Origin: CAWBOY01 sp963790585 | GTDB lineage: Bacteria; Planctomycetota; Planctomycetia; Gemmatales; Gemmataceae | Length of the DNA: 64,000 nucleotides | Direction of reading: 5' to 3' | Assembly (NCBI GenBank): GCA_963790585.1 | Contig: CAWBOY010000001.1 | Span: forward strand, 62,001-126,000 | In this document: positions 27,382-37,578 of the stretch, in pieces | How the letters are laid out: each line of letters begins with the position of its first letter | Numbering within the stretch: the first letter of the stretch is position 1 | The notes under the pieces: model-generated | The model's database searches: none | Seen by the model: only the letters and a program-made list of their open reading frames with translations | What the model was told of the DNA's origin: nothing | Translations under genes and position numbers: made by a program

Positions 27382-29621
27382 GTGCAGATTCGTAGAGTTG
27401 AACGTACCATCGGACCGGCCACCCTCAGCCTGCAAACCGGCAAAATCGCCAAGCAAGCACACGGTGCCGTCGAAGTCCGTTATGGCGATAGTATGGTCCT
27501 AGCCGCCGCTGTCGAAGGCCACGCCGATCCCAAACGCGACTTCTTCCCCCTCACCGTCGATTATCGCGAAAAGACCTACGCGGCCGGCAAGTTCCCGGGC
27601 GGCTTCATCAAGCGCGAAGGCCGACCGACCACCAAAGAGATCCTCACCTCCCGCCTGATCGACCGCCCCATCCGTCCGCTCTTCCCCGCCTCGTATATGA
27701 ACGAAGTCCAGATCATGATCAGCACCTTGTCCGCGGACAAGGACTTCGACACCGACGTGCTCGCCATGATCGGCGGCAGCGCGGCGTTGCATATCTCGCA
27801 TATCCCGTTCCTCCAGCCGACCGGCAGCGTTCGCGTAGCCCGGGTCAATGGCGAACATGTCCTGTTCCCGTCGTACACGCAGCTGGAGCAGAGCGACCTC
27901 GATCTGATCGTCGCCGGCACTGCGCAGCGCCGTCACGATGATCGAAGGTTTCGCCCGCGAGATGCCGGAAGATCAGATGCTGGCCGCGATCGTGTTCGCT
28001 CACCAACAGGTCATTACGATCATCGACTTGATCGAGGAGCTGCGAACGGCGATGGGCATCGGCCCCAAGGTCTTCCCGCCAGCCGCCGGCGGCGAACCCG
28101 CTTACCGAGATCTTCCGCACGAAATATGGTGCCGAGTTCCGCAAGCGTAAGCTGACGACAGGCAAAGCCGAGCGCGCCGCCGCGATCAAAGAGTTAAAAG
28201 AGAAAATTTGGGCGGAACTGTTCCCGGAAGGCAAGGACTCCGAATACAAGCCTGAGCAGGCCTCGGCGGCATTCCACGCTCTGGGAGAGAGGGTCTTCCG
28301 CGACCTCATCATCGACGGCCAGCGCATCGACGGGCGCAGTTCCAAGCAGATCCGCGACATCTGGTGCGAAGTCGGTTACGTGCCACGCGTGCATGGGTCG
28401 GCGATCTTCCAGCGCGGCGAAACGCAGTCCCTCGTCATCACCACGCTCGGCACATCCAGCGACGAGCAGCGCGTCGATGGGCTGCAGGACGAAATCAGCA
28501 AGAAGTTCATGCTCGATTACAACTTCCCGCCTTACAGCGTCGGCGAATGCAAGCCGATCCGTGGTCCGGGCCGCCGCGAGATCGGCCACGGTGCACTGGC
28601 CGAACGCAGCCTCAAGGCCGTCATTCCCGGAACCGATAAATTCCCATACACGATCCGCCTCGTCTCCGAAATTCAGGAGTCGAACGGGTCGTCGAGCATG
28701 GCCTCGGTCTGCGGCGGCACTTTGGCCCTGATGGACGCGGGCGTGCCGATCACCGCTCCGGTCGCGGGCATTTCGATCGGCCTCGTCAAGGAGCCCGACC
28801 GCTTCGTGCTCTGACCGACATCATGGGCGATGAAGATCACTACGGCGACATGGACTTCAAGATCGCCGGCACCGGTCGCGGCATCACGGGCATCCAGCTC
28901 GATCTCAAGATCGACGGCATCGACGAGCCGATCATCAAGGCGACGCTCGAACAGGCCCGCGAAGCCCGCCGCGAGATCCTCAAGGCGATGCTCACCACGT
29001 TGCGTCAACCGCGTGGCACCATCAGCGAATGGGCTCCACGGTTGTTGACCGTCCAGATCAATCCGGAAAAGATCGGCCTGCTCATCGGCCCCGGCGGCAA
29101 GACGATCAAGGGAATTCAGGAAGTCGACCGGTGCCAAGCTCGACATCGACGACAGCGGCCTGGTCTACATCTCGCACAGCGAGGCAGCCGGCGCGGAAGC
29201 CGCCAAGCTCCGCGTCGAGGCGTTGACCGAGGAAGTGCGCGTCGGCAAGGTTTACGAAGGACGGGTCACGTCGGTCAAGGACTTCGGCGCGTTCATCGAG
29301 ATCATGCCGGGCCGCGATGGTCTTTGTCACATCAGCGAGCTGGATGACAAGTATGTCGGCAAGGTCGACGATGTCTGCAAGGTCGGCGACCGCTTGCAAG
29401 TCAAGGTCATCGCCATCGACGAACATGATCGCGTTAAGCTGTCGCGTAAAGTGCTGATCCGCGAAAAGGCCGCCGCTGCTGGCGAGCCGCTCGCGCCTTC
29501 GACACCGCCCCCGCCACGCGAAGGTGGCGATCGTCGTCCGCCGCGCGAGGGTGGCCGTCCCCAGCGCCCGCAGGCGGCGAGGGGCGCGGCCCGCGAACGG
29601 GTGAAGGGGAATAGAGTATAG
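27382..29621 (+). CDS. pnp: Polyribonucleotide nucleotidyltransferase, with four apparent frameshifts
   Basis: Starts at GTG 27382 behind CAGGAGG: MQIRRVERTIGPATLSLQTG. First RNase PH domain is intact to about residue 180; then coding moves frame near 27925, near 28092, near 28814 (DRFVL then a TGA, resuming LTDIMGDEDHYGDMDFK) and near 29130 (GIQEV, resuming TGAKLDIDDSG). The helical linker, second RNase PH domain (GSAIFQRGETQSLVITTLG, GGTLALMDAGVPI), KH (KIGLLIGPGGKTIKGIQ) and S1 (GKVYEGRVTSVKDFGAFIEI) are all recognisable. Expected product about 745 residues degrading RNA 3' to 5' by phosphorolysis. The first, second and fourth look like extra bases, the third a missing one. With domains so well conserved, sequence error is likelier than decay. 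Confidence 0.9.
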
Positions 29622-29683
29622 AGATACTCTGTAGAAAAGCTGGCATGGTGGCGAGCCGGGAGAGTTAGCCACCGGATGAATGA

Positions 29684-29768
29684 CTTGAAGAGCCGGGAGC
29701 GTAAGCGACCGGAGCAAATCTGAGCAAGCGTAATGCTCTCCGGTCGCTGACGCTCCCGGCTCTTCAAG
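29684..29768. repeat. Repeat family B, intact copy
   Basis: Arms 29684-29714 and 29738-29768 pair over 31 bases with one or two mismatches. It lies 63 bases after pnp and may act as its terminator. A degenerate further arm is visible at about 29650-29680. Confidence 0.85.
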
Positions 29769-29828
29769 ACATTCCAGCTTTTTTACAGAGACAAATTCAT
29801 CACCGTCTCGTAAATCCAGGCACGAACC

Positions 29829-30528
29829 ATGTCGACCGAACAATACGCCGAGCTGGCCGAGCTGGCGGGCGGATTCATCCACGAGATCAAGAACCACCTC
29901 AGCACACTCAAGCTCAATCTCCAATTGCTCGCCGAGGAGTTCGCCGATCCGCAGACGCATCGCGAGCGCCGGGCCCTCGATCGCACCGCCGCCTGGAAAC
30001 ACGAATGCGAACGGCTCGTCGATCTCTCCAACGACTTCTTGCGTTTCGCCCGGCTCAGCGATCTCGAGCTCAAGCCCGCGGAACTCGGCCCCGTGATCGA
30101 CGAGCTACTCGACTTCTTCGGCCCGATGGCGCGGGCCGCGAACATCGACATCAAGACTTACCTTTCCGGCGACCTGCCGTCGGTCGCCCTTGAACGCGAT
30201 CTCTTTAAGCAAGCCGTCCTCAATCTTATTGCTCAATGCGATGCAAGCCATGCCCGGCGGCGGCGAGCTGACCATCCAGGCCGAGGCGGATGCCGGCGGC
30301 GTTTGCCTGAGCCTGATCGATACCGGCAAGGGCATGGCGCCCGAAGTCCTGGCCCGCGCATTCAAGCCGTTTTACTCGACGCGCGGCGGCGGCACGGGCC
30401 TCGGCTTGCCTACGACGCGTAAGATCATCCTGGCGCATCACGGCACCATCCAAGCCGAGAGCGAAGTCGGCCACGGCACGAAATTCACGATCCGTCTACC
30501 CAACGTCGTCGGAGCCGCTCCACCATGA
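29829..30528 (+). CDS. Soluble sensor histidine kinase (apparent frameshift near 30225)
   Basis: No membrane segment. It begins MSTEQYAELAELAGGFIHEI with the phosphoacceptor His18 in FIHEIKNHLST. The frame breaks inside the N box: QAVLNL continues as LLLNAMQAMPGGGELTIQ one frame over, with one base missing near 30225. The ATPase part then shows DTGKGMAPEVLARAFKPFYS and GGGTGLGLPTTRKIILAHHG. Joined length about 233 residues: a minimal HisKA plus HATPase kinase of the NtrB/AtoS type without a recognised input domain. No response regulator lies beside it. Its stop overlaps the next gene (ATGA at 30525-30528). Confidence 0.82.
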
Positions 30529-31627
30529 TCCGCACGCTCCTATCGCCGGTCCTCTTCGTCGCCTTGCTTGTTCTCACGACGGGCCAAGTCCGCAGCGACG
30601 ATGTCGTTACCTATTTCAAGAAAGCGGCGAAGACCGAGGTCACCGGCAAAATTGAGAAGGAAGGCCCGGAAGGCTTAAGGCTCAAAACCGCCAAGATGGC
30701 TATCGAAATCTCCGCGATGGATGTGCTTCAGGTCGTCTATGAGCAAAAGAGGCTCACAGTTGCCAATTTTCGGCCGCCGTTCTCGTCCCTAGAAAAGTGC
30801 TGGTTTCACCGCGCGTCGACGCCAAGGAGCTGGCCACGACCTTGAAAGATCTCGAACGGCTCTTACCCCAATTCCGCGATGTTCCCGCCATCGATCGGCA
30901 TATCCAATACTCGATTTGCCAGGCCACCCTACTGCAAGGCCGAGAGGATCCCCAACGGAGACAGGACGCGATAAAACTCCTGGAAACGTTTCGCGTAGCT
31001 CACAAAGACGGCTGGCAACTGTTACCGGCACTAAAGTCGCTCGCGGAATTGCAGCAGGAGAAAGGCGATGTCGATGGCGCCCTAAAAACATGCGAGCAAC
31101 TAGCGAGCCTAGCCGCGGCCCCAAGGGATGTGAAGATCTTCGCCGACCTGCAAATGGGCCAACTGCTGATGTTGCGAGCCCGCTATGCCGATGCGGAGGC
31201 CCGCTGGCTGACGCTACTCGATCCCAAAGGCCTCCCTGGCGATGCTCCAGAGCGCGGCTATTGTCAGGTTTACCTGCAACGCTGTCGTTTGGCTCTCGGC
31301 AAAGCGAACGGCGTGGAAGCCGAATTACGAGCCGCTCTCAAGGGGCCGGACGATGCGAGGTTGCGAGCCCTCATCCACAACACACTTGGAGACTATTACC
31401 GAGACAAAGGTGAGAAAGAGGAGGCCTTCTGGAACTACCTGCGTGTCGAAGTCCTATATCCACAGGATGCCGTCGAAGAAGCTCGAGCCCTGTATTATCT
31501 TGGCGACCTATTTGACACAGTGAAAAACGATCCAGCCCGGGCCCGCGAATGCTTGGAGAAATTGCGGCGTGAAGAACGCTTTCGTGGCACGGAGTATCGG
31601 CAACGAGCCGAGACGGAAAAAAAATGA
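30525..31627 (+). CDS. Secreted TPR-type repeat protein (apparent frameshift near 30780)
   Basis: A signal peptide (MIRTLLSPVLFVALLVLTTG, cleavage near VRSDD) and a beta-rich N-terminus (VVTYFKKAAKTEVTGKIEKE) are read in the first frame to about 30775. Coding then continues in another frame: VLVPRKVLVSPRVDAKELAT, followed by helical repeats (GWQLLPALKSLAELQQEKGD, ALIHNTLGDYYRDKGEKEEA, EARALYYLGDLFDTVKNDP) of the tetratricopeptide kind. Joined length about 367 residues. Its start overlaps the kinase stop, so the two are coupled. Function unknown; planctomycete envelope proteins of this build are common. Confidence 0.72.
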
Positions 31628-31679
31628 GGCACACTGGCATTTGAATCATTTATCACGAGCACTATGTTGAGTTCCCTCC

Positions 31680-32822
31680 ATGCGCCTTTGCGCCCGTCAT
31701 TATAATACAGGCGAGCTGATCGACGTCGTCGTTGAGAATGGACGCATCATCAGCATCGATGCTGTTGACTTGACATGCACGCCTGACCGCGAGGGACAGT
31801 GGGTCGCTCCCGCACTCTTCGACCTACAGATCAACGGTTGCGGCGGTCACAATTTTACGTCGGAATCTTTGAGCGACGAAGCCGTCCACACCGTCGTGGC
31901 GCAGTGCCGCCAACATGGAATCACGGCATTCTGCCCAACGCTCATTACCTCCTCTCCCGCAACACTGCTACAAGGTTTCACCACTCTCCGCCGCTTACGC
32001 GAAAGCGACCGGGCTTTGGCCAAGGCCATGCCGGCGTTTCATCTCGAAGGCCCGTACATCAATCCCGAGGACGGGCCACGCGGCGCCCATCCGCGACACC
32101 ATGTTCGTCGGCCGGACCTTGACGAGTTCCGCCGCCTCCAGGATGCTGCGGGCGGCTTGATTCGCCTCGTTACACTGGCCCCCGACCAAGAAGGCGCCTT
32201 ACCCTTTATCGAAGCGTTGACCAAAGCAGGTGTGGTCGTTGCGATAGGGCACACCTCGGCTACCGGAGCGAGGATCCGCGAAAGCGTCCACGCTGGAGCT
32301 AAACTTTCGACCCACCTCGGCAACGGCTGCGCCTCTTTGCTGCCGAGGCACGACAATCCGATTTGGGAACAGCTCGCCCATGATGAATTATGGGCCAGCC
32401 TCATCTGCGACGGCCAACACTTGACTCCAGCCGTCGCCAAGTCAATTATCCGAGTCAAAACTCCTGCTCGGACGATCCTGACCTGCGACGCTAGCAGTCT
32501 TGCGGGCCTACCACCTGGACACTATCGAGAATGGAACCAGGAGTTCGAGGTCCTGGCGGAAGGAAAAGTTGTAGTCCCGGGCACATCCTACCTGGCAGGC
32601 TCATGGGCGTTCACCGATCACTGCATCGGGCAGGCCATCCGTGACGCCGGCGTGTCACTCGCCGAGGCGATCGAAATGGCAAGCGCTCGGCCGCGAGAAT
32701 TGCTTGGGTTGGATCGGCGAACGCTTGACGTGGGACAACCGGAGGATTTGATGGTATTCGATTGGAAGCCTGGAGGTGCTCTTACGGTAACAGCGACTAT
32801 TGTGCGCCAAGAATTGCGTTGA
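31680..32822 (+). CDS. nagA: N-acetylglucosamine-6-phosphate deacetylase
   Basis: 380 residues. The amidohydrolase barrel has the NagA marks: DLQINGCGGHNF, FHLEGPYINPEDGPRGAHP, VAIGHTSATGARIRESV, STHLGNGC, LICDGQHLTPA and the catalytic Asp in TCDASSLAGLPPGHY. It removes the acetyl group from GlcNAc-6-phosphate, giving glucosamine-6-phosphate for catabolism or cell-wall synthesis. No nagB or transporter is near, so regulation is unclear. The start ATG 31680 begins MRLCARHYNTGELIDV, matching other NagA proteins. Confidence 0.93.
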   Translation: MRLCARHYNTGELIDVVVENGRIISIDAVDLTCTPDREGQWVAPALFDLQINGCGGHNFTSESLSDEAVHTVVAQCRQHGITAFCPTLITSSPATLLQGFTTLRRLRESDRALAKAMPAFHLEGPYINPEDGPRGAHPRHHVRRPDLDEFRRLQDAAGGLIRLVTLAPDQEGALPFIEALTKAGVVVAIGHTSATGARIRESVHAGAKLSTHLGNGCASLLPRHDNPIWEQLAHDELWASLICDGQHLTPAVAKSIIRVKTPARTILTCDASSLAGLPPGHYREWNQEFEVLAEGKVVVPGTSYLAGSWAFTDHCIGQAIRDAGVSLAEAIEMASARPRELLGLDRRTLDVGQPEDLMVFDWKPGGALTVTATIVRQELR

Positions 32823-32854
32823 GGTTTTTGGCTATCTTTCAACAGGAGCGTCTC

Positions 32855-33211
32855 ATGATCCGTGGCGTGCATACGATGTTCTACTCTTCCGAACCCGAGG
32901 CGTTCCGCGCGTTCGTCCGCGATAAACTTGGATTCTCAGCCACCGACGTCGGCGGTGGCTGGCTTATCTTTGATATGCCCGAAGCCGACTTGGGATGTCA
33001 TCCCGCGGACCCGGAGCAAGGCGCGCCATCAGGAACGCCGAATATCTCGTTCTACTGCGACGACGTGACGCAAACGGTCGCCGATCTGACGGCACGGGGC
33101 GTGGAATTCACGGGACTAATCGTCGACCGTGGATATGGGTTGGTCACGCATTTCAAGGTGCCGGGGAATTTCGAGATTCAGCTTTATCAGCCACGTTATT
33201 CAAAAGGCTGA
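32855..33211 (+). CDS. VOC superfamily (glyoxalase-like) protein
   Basis: 118 residues from ATG 32855, with AGGAG 7 bases upstream. One vicinal-oxygen-chelate unit is read: MIRGVHTMFYSSEPEAFRAF, GGWLIFDMPEADLGCHP, NISFYCDDVTQTVADLTARG, and the end GNFEIQLYQPRY with the metal-site Glu. Such small proteins work as dimers as dioxygenases, isomerases or resistance proteins; the substrate is unknown. It follows nagA by 32 bases and might be co-transcribed. Confidence 0.88.
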   Translation: MIRGVHTMFYSSEPEAFRAFVRDKLGFSATDVGGGWLIFDMPEADLGCHPADPEQGAPSGTPNISFYCDDVTQTVADLTARGVEFTGLIVDRGYGLVTHFKVPGNFEIQLYQPRYSKG

Positions 33212-33321
33212 TCGTCGTAAGCTGGCACCTCTCGTTGCGATCACCTCACTGCTCCGATAACATAAATCGGATCTCCCAAGGCTCCCCGAACCCGCGTGTC
33301 TGCCTCGGTGTCCCACTTAAT

Positions 33322-34482
33322 ATGAATCAAATCCAGCTCTATGCCGAGGATCATCAATACTTGCTACAGCTGGTAAAAAAGGCTGTCGGTCTTGAAGATC
33401 CGATCGCCATCGACATGGACGAGTTTTATGGCCCCGTCGTCAAGGCGGCGACCAAGCGGGAACTACTGCCGATCGATGGCGTGCTGATCCGCGATTGGGA
33501 TCCGGATGTGCGGGTTTATGGGCCTGGCATCCAGCTTGGAATGCGCGTCTATGAGATCGAGGGGATTCGTTTCGTCCGCGTGCGCTTTCAGCATAGCGAT
33601 CGGTCGAATGGCTGGGGGCTCGACTTCGTCGCGGTTGATCGCGCGGATTACACCAAGCTTTATAAGATCGCTTTGCGGCGGCGGGCCGACGAGCCCATCG
33701 CGCTGTTGCCGGTGTTGCCGGCGGATCAACTCGATCTGCTCTGGAAGAACACCATTGCCTATCTCGAAGGGCCGAACCTCGATCGGATCAAGGCATATGG
33801 CGGTGGCGCCGAGCGCGGTGTGTTGCTGACCGGGGCGCCGGGCAATGGCAAAACGATGGCTTGCCGCTGGATCTGGGAAGCCTGCCGGCAGCGGCGCTGG
33901 GAATATCGACTCGTCACGCCGGATAACTACCGCAATGCGCGTGCCCATGACAGCATCCAAGAATTGTTCAGCTTCGAGCGCCGGGGCATCGTCTTTTTCG
34001 ATGACATGGACCTCGCCCTGCGCGACCGCGAAAAGGTCGCGGAGACGGAGGATCAAGCTGTCTTCCTCAGCGCCATGGATGGCATCACCATCAACGAGGG
34101 GGTCGTCTTCGTCTTCACGACGAACTGCGCGCTCGATTTGATCGATCGGGCTTTCAAGAGGCCCGGGCGACTCGATGTCGTACTCCACTTCAAAGCGCCC
34201 GATGCCGCGCTGCGGCGTCGCTTGATCGAGCGTTGGCATGAGGACATCCGGGTTCATCTCGACATCGAGGTGGCTGTCTCTTCAACCGATGGCTACAGCT
34301 TCGCGGAAATCGAAGAGCTGAAAAACCTGCTCGTCATGAACTTCATGGAGCGCGGCGAATGGAACTGGGGCTGGGCGCTACGGCAGTTTGACATTAATCG
34401 CAATGAGCTGTCCCTACGTCCACAACGACATGTTGGCTTCGGGGTGCGCGAGCCCGAGGCGAGTATTTACAAATTGCCGTGA
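33322..34482 (+). CDS. AAA family ATPase with unknown N-terminal domain
   Basis: 386 residues from ATG 33322 (the open frame begins earlier, at 32995, inside the VOC gene, without coding character). Residues 1-150 form an unassigned beta-rich domain (MNQIQLYAEDHQYLLQLVKK, GMRVYEIEGIRFVRVRFQHS). The AAA module has Walker A GAPGNGKTMACRW near residue 170, Walker B GIVFFDDMDLAL, sensor 1 VFVFTTNC and the arginine-finger region FKRPGRLDVVL, as in BCS1/FtsH-like classic AAA proteins. Substrate not known. No partner gene is obvious. Confidence 0.83.
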   Translation: MNQIQLYAEDHQYLLQLVKKAVGLEDPIAIDMDEFYGPVVKAATKRELLPIDGVLIRDWDPDVRVYGPGIQLGMRVYEIEGIRFVRVRFQHSDRSNGWGLDFVAVDRADYTKLYKIALRRRADEPIALLPVLPADQLDLLWKNTIAYLEGPNLDRIKAYGGGAERGVLLTGAPGNGKTMACRWIWEACRQRRWEYRLVTPDNYRNARAHDSIQELFSFERRGIVFFDDMDLALRDREKVAETEDQAVFLSAMDGITINEGVVFVFTTNCALDLIDRAFKRPGRLDVVLHFKAPDAALRRRLIERWHEDIRVHLDIEVAVSSTDGYSFAEIEELKNLLVMNFMERGEWNWGWALRQFDINRNELSLRPQRHVGFGVREPEASIYKLP

Positions 34483-34506
34483 GTGACGTTGCACACGGGC
34501 GAACCG

Positions 34507-34566
34507 AGCCTGTCCCAAAAGCCCCTCGCCCCCGTACTCGGGGGCGAGGGGCTTTTGGGACAGGCT
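34507..34566. repeat. Perfect 28-bp inverted repeat, family F (copy 1)
   Basis: Arms 34507-34534 and 34539-34566 pair without mismatch around TACT. It lies between the convergent AAA and rhomboid genes (24 bases from each) and can serve as a two-way terminator. A related, degenerate copy is at about 44006-44140. Confidence 0.85.
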
Positions 34567-34590
34567 CTTAGCGTGTCTGGAATCGTTTCG

Positions 34591-36374
34591 TCACTTCTCA
34601 AACAGATCTTCCAGTGCCTTTGCTTCTTCCGTCACTCGTTGGGTCAATTCATCGAGTTGCTTCGCTTGCTGGTTGGACCATCGGTCGCTTGTCAGGCAAT
34701 CCTGGGCCATGCGGCAATATCTGGTGGCGTCGCGTAGATAGTCGAAGCCTTTTTGTCGGGCCTCTTCGATGGAGGGATTCCAAAAGTGATCCATCCGCAA
34801 AAAAGAGGATCTTTGCGCGTCGAGCTTCTTTTCCAGGATGCCTAATTCCTGGTACGCCTTCGTTACTTCGGCAGGCGGTCGCTTTGCGGCAGGCTTGGCC
34901 ATCAGTGGTTGGAGGACGTCGCGAATGAATTTGTTCGCCGCGCGACTGTTGCGGGCCAATTCTTGGAGATGGACCGTCTCGAACTCCTGTTCGCGAGGCA
35001 CCTGGCTCTTTTCGACTTCGAGCCATTTGGAGAGCTGAAGACTTATTGTCTTTAACAGATCGCTAAATTTCTTGAGATCGTCCCCGGCCATGCGCCATTG
35101 ATCTTGTACATCGGGATGGCGATATGGCCCCGCGTGATCTAGTAAGGCTTCCACCTGTTGCAGCTTTTCCTGATCTTCGGTAGTGACGTCGAGAGCCGAT
35201 TGCACAGCCTCCTTCTTGTCGCGTTGAACGCCGACCTCGGTTATCAGGCGCAGGGCGAGCCGCGTCCGCTCTTTCATTGGTATTAAGGTTGAGCGAATGG
35301 GTTGAAGATAATAAATATCCAATTCATGTTTTTCTGCTTTCTTCCAAACCTCTTCATCTTGCCGCGACTGCTCGACCATGGTCCATCCAGCCCAGGGAAT
35401 GACCGCGAACAGCGGTATTGCGATTGCTTTCCAGGGGAATGGGCCAAAGCGCAGAAAGGTCAGGAGTAGGGCGCAAATCAATCCGGCGAAGGCGCCGCCG
35501 AGATGGCCCCAGCCGCCGACGCCCCGGAAGAAGTAGCTCAGGGCGGCCATCATCAGAATGTTGCTGGCGAGCTGCCAGCGCCATTTGATCAGCATTTCCC
35601 TGGGCAAATAACGGCCATTCAGAGCGACCCAGATCAATTCCGCGGCCAACATGCCGCACAAGGCTCCGGACGCGCCGGCGCTGTCGATCGGGCTTTTCGC
35701 CAGGCCAAGAAAGCTACAGCCAAGGGCTGAGAAGACGTAGAGGACCAACAGCGGCCCGCTGCCCCACATGCGTTCGGCCATGCCGCCGGCGCTGAAGAGC
35801 CAAAGCATGTTCATGCCAAGGTGCAGGAGGCCGATGTGGACGAACGCGGCCGTAATCACCCGCCACCATTCCCCGTGAATCCACTCCGCACGGCCCAGGC
35901 CGCCGCTCATCATCACGATCTTGTTGACTTCGAGGCTGGCCAGGTCGCCGCTCAGGTAAAGCGACACGGCTTTCATTTGCCAGGCCAGCCAGCAGCTGTA
36001 ACCAAACCAGAGCAAATTGGCGAACAGGATGATGCGTGTCACGAACGGCCGCGACGGCTTCAGGAGCATCTCGCGGACGGCTCCGCCGCGATCGAGCGCG
36101 TTGATCGCGCGGCCTTGGCGCAGGCGTTCGAGAGCGTCGTCATCCGCCAATACTTGTCTGCCCAGGTCGGTGAGGATGACGCCCGGACCCGTCTCTTTCG
36201 TGCCGGGCGCCTTCTCGACGAGTCCATCGAGAAAGAGAAGCTCCAGCCATTCGTGCAAGGTCTCGAGCTTGACTTTTGCCTGTTCGGAGTAAACCTTGGG
36301 ATACCACGCGCCGGCGCCAGAGCGGCACACATGCGAAGCATGGCTTCCAGGGGATGTAGTCGCTGAGATTCCAT
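34591..36374 (-). CDS. Rhomboid intramembrane serine protease with extra N- and C-terminal domains (apparent frameshift near 36306)
   Basis: The gene probably starts at ATG 36374 (MESQRLHPLEAMLRMCAALA) and changes frame near 36306, where GCGCCGGCGCGTGG would read APAPWYP with one more C. The next part resembles a winged-helix (LHEWLELLFLDGLVEKA, GVILTDLGRQVLA). The rhomboid core follows: FVHIGLLHLGMNMLWLFSAG, the Ser in SAGASGALCGML and the His in GWGHLGGAFAGL, across six membrane segments. The C-terminal 280 residues are helical (EEVWKKAEKHELDIYYL; EQPLMAKPAAKRP-like region) and probably coiled coil. The total, about 594 residues, is two to three times a plain rhomboid. Confidence 0.83.
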
Positions 36375-36579
36375 CGAGCCTACCGGGGGTTGTGCGGGGC
36401 GAGGGCGATAACAAGTATTATTGGGGATAGGACCTGCGTTGTCGAATCGAGTCGGCCTGGAGCCGATGCCGTTGCGGCAAAATTGACGCCCTCCTCTCCC
36501 AAATGACGCCCGCAAGTCACACAATAGATCCGGGGCGAGCGCGCCGCACTGGCTGCGGTACTATAAAGAGCAAGGGATT

Positions 36580-37263
36580 ATGAGCAACAAAACAGATCGA
36601 TCATTGTCCCTGATGCGCCTGTTGTTCCGTGCCCACCCCTGGCATGGGGTTACCATCGGACCCAACGCGCCCGAGAAGGTCAACGTTTACATCGAGATCG
36701 TGCCGACCGATACCGTCAAATACGAATTGGATAAAGAAACTGGGCATCTCGTGATCGATCGGCCACAACTTTATTCCAATATCTGCCCCGCTCTGTATGG
36801 CCTGATCCCACAAACCTATTGCGGCACGCGCGTGGCCGACTTTTGCAAGCAAAAGACCGGACTCAGCGTCGTCAGCGGCGACGGCGACCCTCTGGACATC
36901 TGTGTCCTTACCGAAAAGTCCATCACCCACGGCGACATCTTGCTGCGAGCGCGTCCCATTGGCGGGCTGCGGATGCTTGATGGCGACGAGGCCGACGACA
37001 AGATCATTGCCGTCATGGAAGGCGATGCCGCATACGGAACGTGGGAAGACATGCGCGAATGCCCACGCCAGGTCTCGGAACGCCTGCAGCATTACTTTTT
37101 GACTTACAAGAACGCCCCAGGCGCCTTGAGGCCTAAATGCAAGATCACGCACGTCTATGGCGTGGTCGAGGCACATGAAGTCATCCGCCGCAGTTGGGAG
37201 GATTACAGGGACCGCTACAGCGACATCGAGAAGATGCTGAGCGGTGAGCCGTTGGAAGAGTAG
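36580..37263 (+). CDS. ppa: Inorganic pyrophosphatase
   Basis: 227 residues. The family I signature GDGDPLDICVL is intact and the metal site Asp residues are kept (DEADDKIIAV); other family marks are YIEIVPTDTVKYELDKETGH and YNICPALYG-like NICPALYGLIPQTYCG. It hydrolyses pyrophosphate to phosphate in the cytosol, driving biosynthesis. At 227 residues it is about 50 longer than the E. coli enzyme, with extra sequence at both ends. It stands alone. Confidence 0.93.
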   Translation: MSNKTDRSLSLMRLLFRAHPWHGVTIGPNAPEKVNVYIEIVPTDTVKYELDKETGHLVIDRPQLYSNICPALYGLIPQTYCGTRVADFCKQKTGLSVVSGDGDPLDICVLTEKSITHGDILLRARPIGGLRMLDGDEADDKIIAVMEGDAAYGTWEDMRECPRQVSERLQHYFLTYKNAPGALRPKCKITHVYGVVEAHEVIRRSWEDYRDRYSDIEKMLSGEPLEE

Positions 37264-37578
37264 TGGATTGCGGAGGGTTTATTTGTTTTCAAGAGCCGCG
37301 AGCGTCAGCGACCGGAGGGAGTCTAAGCGAGCGTAACGCTCTCCGGCCCTTGAGGCTCCGGGCTCTTGGAAACCGCTGGTGATTCGTCTGCGCAGTTATT
37401 AAAAAATCTTCTTGCGTTTCTCATATTTGAGCGATACTCTTCAAATTGTTAAGGGTTTGATATTTATACCCGCCTTGGCGCACCGCGCATCGTTTTCCCC
37501 GCCTTGAACGCGACTCATTTAGAACTCACCGTTTGGCAGCGCATGAGAGGGAAGCCGACTCCCTCGGAGGATCGTGGC
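37264..37578. other. 315-base intergenic region with a degenerate family B palindrome
   Basis: Arms at about 37286-37317 and 37341-37372 form an imperfect copy of family B (AGAGCCGCGAGCGTCAGCGA). The rest is AT-richer than the surroundings (37390-37470) and may hold the promoter of the following DUF1549 gene; TTGTTAAGGG then TATTTATAC near 37446-37470 is a possible but weak match. No gene is seen. Confidence 0.55.

Noticed and set aside
33322..34482. Longer AAA ATPase starting at 32995
   Set aside because: The extra 109 codons overlap the VOC gene and its spacer and lack coding character; the ATG at 33322 fits.
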